This document shows positions 45,941 to 56,827 of a stretch of DNA of 64,000 bases, piece after piece; within the stretch, counting starts at the first letter, position 1; every line of letters begins with the position of its first letter. The stretch is taken from NCBI GenBank assembly GCA_034620365.1, contig JAQGEQ010000180.1, positions 62,001-126,000 on the forward strand, given 5' to 3'. The notes beneath the pieces are model-generated. The model ran no database searches and was not told the origin of the DNA. It saw nothing but the letters and a program-made list of their open reading frames with translations. The DNA comes from Pegea sp. RAD2-039 (lineage: Eukaryota > Chordata > Thaliacea > Salpida > Salpidae). A program made the position numbers and the translations under genes.

Positions 45941-47230
45941 ATGAACAATTTTGAAATGAATAAATATTCTGAATGTGTGAAAGTCCTAGACGCTGGAGGA
46001 AAGACGTGTTTCATTTTGCAAGGTAGTCTATTTGATTACATTTTTACAAGCTCGGCAGGAAATGATCTCTTAGAATTTCAATCTTTTTTTAAAAATGGAT
46101 TTGATTGTGATCCTGATTTGCTTGTGAAAAACGATATTTTGTCACCAGGATTCGTTTACTGGATTTACAAAAAAAGTGGATTAATGATAATATACAAATT
46201 GAAAGATTTCAAAGCCAACGATGTCTCATGTGATTTTACTATGCTTAGAATATTCTATCGAATTGGAACGAAATTTTCTTTGAAAAAGAACAAATCTGTA
46301 GAAAGCCATTTTGTTGTCTTAGAATTATTAAAACATTGTCTATTGATAGCTGAAAAATTAGAGCCAACTAAAACCATACTGAAATACAAAGCATCTACGT
46401 TTTTATTTTTTCTAGTGCAGATATTGGATGGATTTGGCAATATAACCGCAACTAATATCTACAAACAAACCAAGAAACTTAATGATTTGATCACCAGATT
46501 GTCTTTGCTATCTGGTAGAACTAACAATGTGAAGCTATCAACAAATACAAATTTTCACAACTTAAAACGATATTTATTATTTTTAGATGGCTTTTGTTGT
46601 GCACTTATGCAATCATGTAACAATCTGTTGTCTAATGATTCTGCTTATCTCAAGTATTATCGAGAAATAATGAGAGAGCTTGCTTTTGTAAGCTTATGCG
46701 ATTTGAGGTTATTCATTCAACCTTCGATAGAAAGACATATGTATGTTTTCGGACAAACATTTTCATCAAACAGCCTAGAAGAAAATTTACTAAAAGATAA
46801 ACAAAATCCAAAATTTTTTGAAATTTATTTTAACAATTTAATTGTACCTGTTTTGTTTATTTTTAACTTGTTGACGTCATTAGCTTGTTGTGTAAAGTTT
46901 TCAAAGATAAGAAAAGAATCTGTTTGCCTCAAAACTGATCTGTTCCAGTTTGAAGAAGCTTATAAAAGTTCCAATTTTTCTGATCAGTTAAACAATATTA
47001 AATCTGACGTATCAGAGAAAATGAAAGATTCTATGATTAACATAAGAAATAAAGAAACCAACAAAGATAAAATGCTTGCTAGTAATTATCAGCACCTATA
47101 TGAAAGCCTGTTGGACGAATTACTTGATATAAAACTAATTTGTGAAGATGTGTCAGGCTGTCAAAAGATGAAATCTATTTTGAATACAGCCGCAGAAGTA
47201 ATTAAAAAGTTGTTTTCTTGGTTTAAATAG
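45941..47230 (+). CDS. Amplified family member 6 (429 aa), unknown function
   Basis: Intact intronless frame starting MNNFEMNKYSECVKVLDAGG, with a conserved promoter (TATA at 45394) and leader. It is among the most diverged copies: the block after AGNDLLEF is shortened (QSFFKNGFDCDPDLLVKND), YLLFLDGFCCALMQSC replaces the usual YLSFLDVFHSSL, and FVSLCDLRLFIQPSIERHMY replaces the FFIQSSIAG version. The family core LITRLSLLSGRTNNVKLSTN is unchanged. The C-terminus has a helical DELLDIKLICEDVSGCQKMK stretch and ends KLFSWFK with a TAG. Opposite-strand frames are shadows. Confidence 0.85.
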   Translation: MNNFEMNKYSECVKVLDAGGKTCFILQGSLFDYIFTSSAGNDLLEFQSFFKNGFDCDPDLLVKNDILSPGFVYWIYKKSGLMIIYKLKDFKANDVSCDFTMLRIFYRIGTKFSLKKNKSVESHFVVLELLKHCLLIAEKLEPTKTILKYKASTFLFFLVQILDGFGNITATNIYKQTKKLNDLITRLSLLSGRTNNVKLSTNTNFHNLKRYLLFLDGFCCALMQSCNNLLSNDSAYLKYYREIMRELAFVSLCDLRLFIQPSIERHMYVFGQTFSSNSLEENLLKDKQNPKFFEIYFNNLIVPVLFIFNLLTSLACCVKFSKIRKESVCLKTDLFQFEEAYKSSNFSDQLNNIKSDVSEKMKDSMINIRNKETNKDKMLASNYQHLYESLLDELLDIKLICEDVSGCQKMKSILNTAAEVIKKLFSWFK

Positions 47231-48610
47231 TGATGCCTACTAATGCGAAAGTGAAGTCAAAAATAAGAATTGCAAACGTTTCAGTACAGCATCAAAACCT
47301 TACATAAGAAAACTTTCATATTTTTCTTGAACATATTTTTTCGTTTAAACTCAAAAGTTCAATGTTGTTTTCTTCTAAAACGACTAAACGTCAGAAACGA
47401 AGATATATGAACACAAACCAATGACATTAGATGATATTGGTCGGATGTAAATTTAAATAAATAGCTTTAAAAATGATAAAATAAAATTTTACTTCTGATA
47501 AAGAAATGTTTGATGCCTGCGAGATAAGTTTGTGCGTTTGCTAATTGTTCTTACTACCAGAAAAGTTTATGTTTTATAATCTAAGTTTAAATTTCGCCTC
47601 TTGTATATGATGTTTAATTATTTTGTTGGAATTAAAATAAAATTACGAAAACTTTGTGCTTCAATCAATTTTTCCATCAAGCAGCTATAGTCGAATATTT
47701 CAAGTCTTATTTGTTTTTGTCTAGATCTTATAGGTTAGTTTAATTACACAAAAGTCATTTAACTTATTTATAGTATTTTATAAATTACAACAAGTTAAGA
47801 AAAGATAAAAATACTTTAACGTTAGATTTTCATGTATTTTTGAGATGTTATCAATGATACTCACTGTAAAGCACAATCAGAACATTCCAGATTGTTATGA
47901 TTGCTTAACATAAAGTTTCACAACAACAACAGAAGCTTGATAATGTTTTTTTAAAAATAGGATAAGACTTAGATGCGATTGTTTTTTGATGTCCATGTAT
48001 TTTATATAGATGTCATCAATGATGCTCACCGTTAAATTAATCTTGAATCCAGAACGTTCCAGAAAAACAATAGAAGCTTGATAATATTCTTTATTATTGT
48101 TCAAAAATAAAATATTTGAAAGTCTTAATAACACTGATAAGAAATTTAAAAACTTTTTTTTTTATTTTTGTTAATATCATTAGTCCTATAAAGCTTTTTG
48201 ATAGAAAAAACTTTCAGATGATTACAAAAATTATTTTGATAGTACAGCTAAACGTACTCATTGCAAAACACATTAATTATAGCTGTAGAAAAGGATGTGA
48301 AAATTATAAATTTCAATGATTAAAAACTAAGAAAGAAAAGATTTACAAATTGATACATAACTAAATAAAATGTTTATAAATGCTACTAAATTAAAATCAA
48401 AGTCTTTGTTAGACTTTTGCTATTTGCATTTTCACGATTAGTTTTCTATTAAAATCATAAAATAGAGACAGAATTAAATCGATCAAATTTAATTAGAAAC
48501 TGTAATAGAAGTTTTTTATCATCTTGAAACACATGAGATATCATGAAAAATAAAAACAAAATTGTCATTTGGATGTTGTTGCTTATTCTTCATTAAGAGC
48601 TTTTATCAAA
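47231..48610. repeat. 3' flank of member 6 with internal duplication
   Basis: Starts like the other 3' flanks. Around 47830-47880 and 47985-48035 the same words (catgtatttttgagatg..atcaatgat.ctcac) occur twice, and once more at 28700 and (inverted) 39440. No gene is seen in 48100-48610. Confidence 0.6.
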
Positions 48611-50050
48611 GTTGTTTATTAGTTCTGAAAACAAAACTTTTTGCTAAATCATATTTAAATTTCATTCAGTAAAAAGCAATTGTAAATATAAAGTTTATTT
48701 CATCGATTTGTTCAAACTTGATATTTAAAAAATCGACTAAAACACAAAACATTACATAGATATTAGTAAATTACTTTTAACTATCTCCATCTACATTATC
48801 TCGCAGACAAACAAAAACTATCTTCTTGTAAGAAAATAGTAAAAAAAAATATTCTAATTTTAGAATTTTTACAAAAGTTTTGAAGTGATTAACTAGAGTT
48901 ACAAACAATATTTCAAACATAAACTGTTTATATTAAATTATTGAGCCTACAATTTATTTGTTTAGTTTATCCAAATTTTTATGGGAATTATTTTTTGTAA
49001 ACTATAAATTTTGACAACATTAAAACTTAAAAATGAAAACTTAAAAAATTTATGGAAACTGATAAGTAGCAAATAGTAAAAACTTAATTTAGAATTGTTA
49101 TCAATAAAAAAATGTTCTCGTTGTTTAAAATAAATCAAACCGGAAAAAAAAATTTAATTTTAAATTTTGAGTTTTGTCCGGACAAACACTAAACCGAAAG
49201 ATATTAATAAAAACAAACAATTTTCATAGAGTTTAACAGAAGTTCAAGACAAATCAACTATTTTGAAATCGGCAACTTGCCGATGACCTAAAATCAAATT
49301 CAAAATAGTTCGAAAGTAAAAGATGCTAGTTATCACTGGTCAGTGATTTCAATCCCAAACTTGTTAGCATGGTGCAACTTCTTGCTAAGTAATCTAAGAA
49401 GTATTATTGCAGGATACCTTTTCATCAGTTTCCTATTTTGAAATCATGAACATGTCGGTAATCTAATTTAAACAATTGCTAGTTTCTTTCTTATATGAGT
49501 ATTTTTTTACTATTACACAGATAAATGTGCTTCGGGTCACTTTCACGGAGTTTCCAGTATTTTAAGCCGGTTGACAATTAAAAAAGACTTAAATGATTAT
49601 CATCTTCTATAATGATTTTATAGTTTTGATTCTCAAGCTTATGTAGGGCAACTACTACAAGTAAAGTTCCTGAATTTTCAATAGACAGAATATAAACTGT
49701 TTTTCTTTATCTTTTATAATCATCTAATACTCAAAATTTGAAGAAAGCATTTGAACACACCAAAAATAGAAATCATTTACAAGAACTAGCCTTTTATCAA
49801 GTCTTTGCATTCACGTATATATGAAGGCAGTAAAATTATACTGATAATAAGCATACTGAATAGCTAAACCACAAAACTTCTTTGCAAAATAAAGCTTTCA
49901 TTATGTGTTGAAATTGTGTATATAGTTTAAATTATTGATCAAAACTGAAGAAAGTAAAGTTTGTTTAAACGTAGAGAAGAATTCTCACAAATATCTTTTA
50001 GTTAGATGCTTATTTCATAAAATTCTTTTTTGGTAATCAAGTAAAGCTTT
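48611..50050. repeat. 1.45-kb direct duplication, copy B
   Basis: Partner of 35036-36480, colinear with small indels and substitutions. It ends at about 50050, where the left arm of the inverted-repeat element begins. Confidence 0.8.
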
Positions 50051-50206
50051 TTTGAGACGCTTTCAAAGCTACCAAATAATTTTGTCGCGTTTAATTTCAT
50101 GTTTGATTCAAAAAGTAGGAGGTTACTCCTAATAGACACTTACCTTATTCAAATAGATAAATTTAGAAGTCTTATCTACGTTCATATAAATATTATTAAG
50201 TTTAGT

Positions 50207-51365
50207 TCATATATCTACTATTTCCATTTGTCGACTGAAATTAAATGATAAAGTTTCTTCAATCTTTTGCAGTTGGTTTGTGCAAATTTCAATCTGACTT
50301 CTAGCAGTATGGTAGAGTTCTTTAGCAATCTTTACTTCTTCCAAACTCTTGTCGTAATCTCCAACAGTTTTTTCTCTGTTATTAATTTTTGCTTGAATCG
50401 CTGAAATTGTTTTTATGATATCTTCAGTGGTTTCTTCGATATCAGGTCGCTCTTTAGACACTTGCCGAGCTTTAAGCTACCTTTAAGCTACCTGCTTTAA
50501 TAGAACAACATTCAACTTCTTGACTTACCAACTCAAACTTTTTTTTCAACTCTGCAACTAAGGTCTTATGCTCATCATACTTACCTAAACAATAGTTTTG
50601 TTCAGATTTCAACATCTTTAATTGATCTGATAAAATGTTAAGTTCCTCAGAAAGGCTATCAACTATTTCATGTCGAGCTATTACAGTTTCTTCTATCGAT
50701 CCACAATTTCTTTTTCTTTCAGTTAATTCTAGTTTAGTTGCTTGTTGCTGTGAATTAACTCTGATTAATTCGCCCTTTTCTTTTTTCAATTTATGCTCAT
50801 AAAGCAAGTTTTTTTCTTCTAATTATTTCCAGTTCATTTCAATTGGCTTTTCCATCCACTCTAGTTTATTGATCTCTAATCGAACTTTCTTCAAATTTTT
50901 TACAAGATTAACTTTATGCATCTTCATTTGGTTCAAAGACTTCTTTTTCATGTTAGATTGACTTTGCAATTCAGTTATGCTAGCTTTAACTTTTTTAAGA
51001 CTGTTTTGATGAGTAATAACTTATTTTTGATGTTCTTTAATAGCTTCCTAAAAGTCGTCACCTAAAAAACTTGTTTTTGATGAATATTTGTTTGAATAAA
51101 ACTTTCTGACATACACTTCATCACCTTCTGATGTTATAGCCTTCGTACACTTATCCCTTTTCTGAACTTGAATGCAATCAATAGCTTCATTCAAATCAGG
51201 AATTATGAGAACGTTTTCAATATGAGTCCAATCAATAAAACAATTCATCACATTTACATCAATTACTTTCAGCAAATCGTAAACAGTCGAGTACTTTGGG
51301 TGAGTTGTTCTAAAGCGGTTGACATCATGTAGCTTTTCTCCAAACTTCACAATGTAAATTGACAC
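50207..51365 (-). pseudogene. SMC6 fragment, copy 2 (hinge and coiled coil)
   Basis: Minus-strand partner of 19971-21352. The hinge frame (51365-51048) is almost identical to copy 1 (VYDLLKVIDVNVMNCFID; KAITSEGDEVYVRKFYS). The coiled coil follows at 50807-50472 and, after a short frame change, at 50461-50207 (ETTEDIIKTISAIQAKINN, KIEETLSFNFSRQMEIVDI), a part that copy 1 has lost. The ATPase head is absent here. No introns. The two copies therefore come from one longer intronless source and then lost different parts. Confidence 0.8.
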
Positions 51366-51784
51366 CGTTTATCCTGATTCTTTTCTGGTTGATATCCTAC
51401 GTATATTAGAATACCTACGTATCTTTATGCTTTTCACTTGAAAGCCAACAAAAGAGCAGTTATCTGTGTATGATTTCATCTGAGGAGTCAGTCTGCCTCA
51501 ACCACTAATTTATTTCTTTTTGTCGACATTCTCTGAGCTACTTACAAGGCATGTCTTCATGAATTGTCGTAAATGATTTGATGATTAAAGTGTTAACAAA
51601 GTTTATTCAAAATCGGCATTTTTATTAAACACCAATATAGCAAGTTTTAATAAACGAACTTATTTATTCACAAATTATGTTGTTATTAATCAAGCAATTT
51701 CTGGTAGAGTTTAAGGAAAGGAATTGTGTAACTTAGAAGATGTGAATTAAAAGTTCCTATCCTTAATCTGGTCAACAAACAAGA

Positions 51785-51955
51785 TGATGTGTAAAATTGT
51801 ACATTTGAATAAAATAAATTTGTACATTTGAATAAAATAAATTTGTGCATTTGAATAAAATAAAATTGTACATTTGAATAAAATAAAAATTGTACATTTA
51901 AATAAAAGAAACTTGTACATTTGAATAAAATAAAATTTTACATTTGGTATTTGAA
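51785..51955. repeat. About 21-bp AT minisatellite, copy 2
   Basis: Units of the type aaatttgtacatttgaataa, the reverse complement of the array at 19270-19551 but with about half the number of units. It lies at the same position relative to the SMC6 hinge as copy 1, so the array and the gene fragment were copied together. Confidence 0.9.
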
Positions 51956-52188
51956 TAAGGTAAGTGTCTATCAGGAGTAACCTCCTATTTTTGTCAATCA
52001 AACAAAAAATTATACGCGACAGAATTTTTTGATAGCTTTGAATGCGCATCTACAGCTGGTGGAATTACAGAGAAACATCTGTTTGTGAAAGTTCAGGGGT
52101 ATGTTCATTAAATTCATCCAATAGAAGCAGATGCTGCTCATACTACCGAATAAAAAAGTGACTTAGTAATGGAATGAATGAGGGTTAG

Positions 52189-52351
52189 CAGAAATAACAA
52201 TTATTGCTTCCGAAAAGATAAATCGAAAGGGAGAAGCAAGAAGAAAGTCGATCCCAAACATGTAAGTTGAACTTATTTTTGTTAAAATCAAACTGATACT
52301 TTATTTTTCATGTTCAGTACTTGCTAGAAGAAATGAACCGTTTGTTAAGCG
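52189..52351 (+). CDS. Two possible exons of an unrecognised gene
   Basis: Exon 52189-52261 (acceptor ggttag, donor gtaagt) reads NNNYCFRKDKSKGRSKKK and ends in phase with exon 52318-52351 (acceptor tgttcag, donor gtgagt), together giving KVDPKHYLLEEMNRLLSG. A possible exon just before, at 52028-52090, reads SFECASTAGGITEKHLFVK. Composition is less AT-rich than the surroundings and looks coding. I see no start, no end and no family; it may be a gene remnant beside the inverted-repeat element. Confidence 0.35.
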
Positions 52352-53473
52352 GTGAGTTTCCCAAACACCTTATTAGTAATTTATTGTTACTGTTGCTGGT
52401 AATATTAGTCAATCTATGAATACTTCCCTGATCAAACCATCACTGTGTTTTGCTGCAGTGACCTTTTTGACGAGCAAACCTTTCTTTTAGTTTTTGTACA
52501 TACAACTACTTCAGCGTCGCTTCTGTTTTTACATAAATCTGACAGCACTAAAAGTACACATTGTGGGTTGCGCGCTTAACAGGGTAGATTGAAAATTCCT
52601 TTTACTTTTACCTTAGTTTTGTTTAATTTTATTTATTCAACCAAGTGGTTGTAATCTGTAAGTTTGCTGCCAGGAATTTCAACTTTATATTCAGATAGTT
52701 TCACAAAACTAATGCTGCAATAGTAGCTATTTACTTAAAAATAAAACGTCTACAATTAGATCTAAAACTTACTACCATAACTCATAAACATCGTCTAGCG
52801 GAAAGTAAAAAAACATATATTCAAAAAGCTGAGGAAAACTTTTACAATTTCAAAGAAATTATTTTTAGCTTTTTGCCAAAATATAACTATGCTCATAAGG
52901 CTTTATGTAATATCAGTAAAATATCGATTTATATAAACAGAAAAAGCAAAGAAATCACTTTATAGGATTTTACAAAATTATTAATAATAAAACTGTCTCT
53001 TTATCAGTTATTAAATTGAAAAAATATTATTGAAATGACTACAGTTTGAACAAGCTGATTGAATAAGTAACAAGTCTGTTTTCATGATTTTTATTTCGAT
53101 TGATTTGGTTTACATCTGCAAGACTATAAATATATGAACAACCCAAAGATGAAAGCATATGTGTTGAAGACTCTTATTATATTGAAAGTTCTATTTTTTA
53201 CTTTATCGTTTGTTTGCCATTTTTGTACTGAACATGTTTTAGTTATTTGATGTAACTTTATAATTTCTATTTATTATTTAAGTTAACAAAGATATTACTA
53301 CTTCTTAACTGAACCTAAATCTTAATGCCTGGTGTAAGTTGTAAAGTAGAACATTCTCAGAACATTTTGTGATTAGTAAATGTACTATGTGATGATACTT
53401 TTTATCTAATAAATAATTTAACTACAGACTTATTTTTAGCAGTTCCTGATTTTGTAGATTAACCAGCAAGAAA
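52352..53473. other. Inter-unit DNA and promoter block of member 7
   Basis: No gene is seen in 52352-52620. From about 52620 (tttattcaacca) to 52795 it follows the 5' region of member 2, then joins the promoter block at the word catcgtct with the about 600-bp block missing. TATA-like tatataaa at 52930; leader acceptor ending at 53439. Confidence 0.6.
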
Positions 53474-54817
53474 ATGAACAATTTTGAAATGAATAAATAT
53501 TCTGAATGTGTGAAAGTTCTAGACGTTGGAGGAAAAACATCTTTCATATTGCAAGGTAGTCTATTTGATTACATTTTTACAAGCCCGGCAGGAAATGAGC
53601 TTATAGAACTTCACTCTAAGTACCAAGATAAAGATATTTCTGTTGATGGATTTGATTGTTTTTCTGATTTACTTGTGAAAGAAAATATTTTGTCCGCAGG
53701 ATTCGTTTACTGGACATACAAAGAAAGTGGATTAGTGAAACTTTACAAATTAAAAGATTTTAAAGTCAGCAGTAACTCATGTGTTTTTAATATACTTAGA
53801 ATATTCTTTCAAATTGGAACAAAGTTTTCTTTCAAACAGGACAAATCTGTAGAAAGCCATTTTGTTGCTTTAGAATTATTGAAACATTGTCTGTTGGTTG
53901 CTGAAAAATTCAAACCAACTAAAACCGTAATGAAATACAAATTATCTGCGTTCTCATTTTTTATAGTGCAGATCTTGGATTTATTCAGCAATACGTACGG
54001 AACTAAACTCTGCAAACAAACCAAAAAACTTAATGATTTGAAAAACAGATTGTCTTTGCTATCTGGTAGATCTAACAATGTGAAGCTATCAACAAATATA
54101 AATAATCAGAGGGTTAAAGAATTTTTGTCGTTTTTGGATGTCTTTTCTTTCTCACTGACGCAATCATGTACCACTCTGTTTTGTGAAGAACTTACTATAT
54201 TAAATTATAACCGATATTTAATGAGAGTTCTTGCATTTGTAAGCTCCTGCGATGTGATGTTTTTCATTCAATATTCAATAGCAGGACAGTACCATGTTTT
54301 TGGGCAAACAATTGCTTCAAATAGCGTACGAAAATGTTTAAAAGGAATTAAGGAAAATTTCTTTAAAACTTTTTTTATTGATTCAATTGTAGTTGTTTTG
54401 TTCAGTTTTAATTGGTTGATATCATTAGCTTGCCTTATGAAGTTTTCAAAGATAAGAAAATATTCTAACCGCCTCCAAGCTGGTTGGTACTTGTGTCAAG
54501 AGTTTTATAGAACTTTTAATTATATTACTCTGCTAAAAATTATTCAAAGAGATGTTTCAGAGAAAAGGGAATTTTTTATGAGTAAAATAAAAAATAAAGA
54601 AAAAAGGAAAGCTAAAAAAATGTTTGCTAAAAATCAAGAAAACGACAAGGGTGAAAAGTTTATTTGTAGATTTAAGAGCCTATTGGCCGAATTATTTTAT
54701 ATAAATAAAAATTGTAAAGACCGTATAGACTGTAGAAAGATGAAATCTATTTTAAAAACAGCCACAACAATATTCATAAAGTTGTTTTCCTCTTTTCAAA
54801 ATAGTTATGCAAGTTAA
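53474..54817 (+). CDS. Amplified family member 7 (447 aa), unknown function
   Basis: Intact intronless frame starting MNNFEMNKYSECVKVLDVGG. It is closest to member 2: both share KLSTNINNQRVKE, FVSSCDVMFFIQ and a C-terminal Lys-rich insert (here KIKNKEKRKAKKMFAKNQEN), and both end NSYAS or NSFAS. It lacks the second half of member 2's internal duplication. Hydrophobic stretches at SAFSFFIVQILDLF and VVVLFSFNWLISLAC could be buried helices or membrane segments; without a signal peptide I lean to an intracellular helical protein. The 3' flank resembles that of member 2 over several hundred bases. Confidence 0.85.
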   Translation: MNNFEMNKYSECVKVLDVGGKTSFILQGSLFDYIFTSPAGNELIELHSKYQDKDISVDGFDCFSDLLVKENILSAGFVYWTYKESGLVKLYKLKDFKVSSNSCVFNILRIFFQIGTKFSFKQDKSVESHFVALELLKHCLLVAEKFKPTKTVMKYKLSAFSFFIVQILDLFSNTYGTKLCKQTKKLNDLKNRLSLLSGRSNNVKLSTNINNQRVKEFLSFLDVFSFSLTQSCTTLFCEELTILNYNRYLMRVLAFVSSCDVMFFIQYSIAGQYHVFGQTIASNSVRKCLKGIKENFFKTFFIDSIVVVLFSFNWLISLACLMKFSKIRKYSNRLQAGWYLCQEFYRTFNYITLLKIIQRDVSEKREFFMSKIKNKEKRKAKKMFAKNQENDKGEKFICRFKSLLAELFYINKNCKDRIDCRKMKSILKTATTIFIKLFSSFQNSYAS

Positions 54818-55690
54818 GTGAAGCATCAATGCGAAAATGAAGTCGAGAATAAGAATTGTAAAAATATCAGTCAGGCACTGAAACCTTACATAAGAAAACT
54901 TTCTTTTTTTATTTAACGAAAATTTTCATTTAAACTTAAACATTCATTTTAAATTGTTTTCTTCTAGAATAATAACTCTTTAAAAGTTAAAGGCTGAACG
55001 TCAAAGATATATGAGCAAGAAGCAGAGACATCAGATAATGTTGGTCGGATGTAATTCTAAATAAGTTTGTATAATGACAAAATAAAATTTTACTTTTGAT
55101 AAAGTAAAGTTTGATATCTGTGATATTTGTTTGTGCGTTTGCTAATTATTTTTACTACCAGAAAAATTTATGTTTCATATTCTAAGTTTAAATTTCGCCT
55201 CTTATATTTGATGTTTAATTTTTTTGTTCGAGTTAAAATAAAATTATAAAAACTTTGTGCTTTAATCAGTTTTATTATCAGGCAGGTATAATCGAATCTT
55301 TCAAGATTTTTTTATGTCTGTCTAGATTGTATAAGGCTAGTTGAAAGACACCATAGTTAATATTTTTAAATCAATGTTTAAGTTATAGTACATTGTAAAA
55401 GGAACAAAAAGTAACGTTGATCAAGCAAACTCATTTATTCTACAAGTAGCTTCTATAATAAGAATTAAATCATTTACACATTGCATGTGATTTAGTAAAG
55501 TTTATTAGTTGTTAGTATTTTGTAAGAAGGTAATTACAACAAAAAATCAATGTTACATCATTTAGGTTTTATGAAAGTTTCTGATTTTGTGTTGGAGTCA
55601 TTAAAATCTCTTTTCTTCTCTATAATTTGCATTCTATTACTATTGAATTTTTTGATATTCAATTAGGTACTCACCTTGAGTAACAGTATT
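54818..55690. repeat. 3' flank of member 7
   Basis: Colinear with 27731-28560 (shared words tcagtcaggcactgaaacct-type text, ttggtcggatgtaatt, cacattgcatgtgatttag). No gene is seen. Confidence 0.7.
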
Positions 55691-55699
55691 TAAGCTTAA

Positions 55700-55985
55700 A
55701 TGCCAATTGATAGTTATAAACATCGTCTCAGCTTCTTCAATTTAGATACTTTGGAAATTCGACGGATTAAATACGACTTAATTCTTATTTTTAAAATTAT
55801 CCACAATTTAATTGACATTCAGTTTGATGATTTCTTTTCCATTAGTCCTTCCCTAAAGTTATATCAGCTCAGACGACACACATTACACCTTAATCAGCCC
55901 ATATCACCTAGTTAATTGTGAGAATGTGTGTTAACGAGAGGTGCTCTTTTCAGGTACCCTCCTTCGCATTTATTGTAATAAATAA
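55700..55985 (+). mobile_element. LINE 3' end (RT C-terminus and tail)
   Basis: The frame at 55700-55915 reads YKHRLSFFNLDTLEIRRIK, then YDLILIFKIIHNLIDIQFDD and FFSISPSL, the conserved R-R-x-K-x-D-L-I-x-x-x-K-I motif after the RT in CR1/L2/Jockey-type LINEs. The tail (gagaatgtgtgtt ... accctccttcgcatttat) then ends in aataaataaataaat, the kind of short terminal repeat found in this group. It is 5'-truncated, as usual for LINEs. The tail matches that of the SINE at 16943-17114. Confidence 0.8.
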
Positions 55986-56600
55986 ATAAATACAAGTAAG
56001 TAGATACAAACAGCAATAGTTTGGTAAAATTGTGAAAGATCCTAGCTATTAAATATCTACGATTCTATTTTCTAAACAAGCGTCAACCATTCTATCAAAG
56101 TAGGTGTTTAATTGTGTGCTGCTAGGAACAAATTTGGTTTGTAAAGACAAATTTTTCTAAAGTTGATGCTACTCAGCTTAAAGAAAACTCTAAAAATAAT
56201 TTTGTTTGGTTCTAAATTAAACATTTTGTTTGTTCATGTTTCGTAATGTAAATTTGTAAGATGTAATGAAATTAAATGAACTGAATTTTATATTAATAAA
56301 TTTAGATATTTTTAATGAATAAAAAGAGCTTTTACATTTTTACATATTCATTTATTCTATTTCTAATTATTTTTGAATTGTAATTCTTACAACTGAATTT
56401 AATTGAGAAGTACTAACTTATTTATTAATTTCAGAAAAATAAAAAATTAGATTAATTATCAAATTTTAATTGTGTTAATTTAGAATGTTTTCTAACCTCT
56501 TTTTTATTTGTAACTTACTTTCACTGTTTGATATCACTCACAAAACTACGCATCTTAACCAAATCTTTACTGTTATTAAATATTTCCCATCTTGCATATT
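55985..56600. repeat. Segmental duplication, copy 2
   Basis: Matches 290-500 and 1255-1345 in order and orientation. The LINE remnant present between the two blocks in copy 1 is absent here. Copy 2 starts directly at the end of the LINE tail. No gene is seen in 56600-56748. Confidence 0.75.
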
Positions 56601-56748
56601 TCTTTCATATTTTAATTTTTTCGTTTAACTTTTGAAATCAGAGACTTCAAGAAAACATTATCTACTTTTTCATTTAATTTCCTAGAAATAATAAGTTCTA
56701 GATAAAATTGTATGTTATAAACTAAATCTCTGAATTTAAATTTCGTTG

Positions 56749-56820
56749 TCCTCGTTAGTATAGTGGTGAGTATCCCCGCCTGTCACGCGGGAGACCGGGG
56801 TTCGATTCCCCGACGGGGAG
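56749..56820 (+). tRNA. tRNA-Asp (GTC)
   Basis: A 72-nt tRNA with a full cloverleaf: the acceptor stem TCCTCGT pairs with ACGGGGA (one G-T pair), the discriminator is G, the D arm is GTATAGTGGTGAGTAT, the anticodon loop is CTGTCAC with anticodon GTC, and the T arm is GGGGTTCGATTCCCC. A box and B box are intact and there is no intron. A T-rich stretch right after the gene (ttcttttt) serves as the pol III terminator. The sequence is of the usual animal type, and the GC content contrasts sharply with the surroundings. Confidence 0.97.
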
Positions 56821-56827
56821 TTCTTTT

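Larger units (their letters stand above)
50050..52050. mobile_element. Two-kb segment bounded by about 100-bp inverted repeats, carrying SMC6 copy 2
   Basis: The left arm (about 50055-50155) and right arm (about 51950-52050) are reverse complements at roughly 80 percent identity over about 100 bp; both contain aggaggttactcct and its complement, gacacttaccttattcaaat and its complement, and a matching tcaaagct word at the outer end. Inside are the SMC6 fragment and the AT minisatellite. The arrangement resembles a transposon with long inverted repeats that captured a gene fragment, or an inverted duplication formed during repair. No transposase is present, and I could not find a clear target-site duplication. 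Confidence 0.55.
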
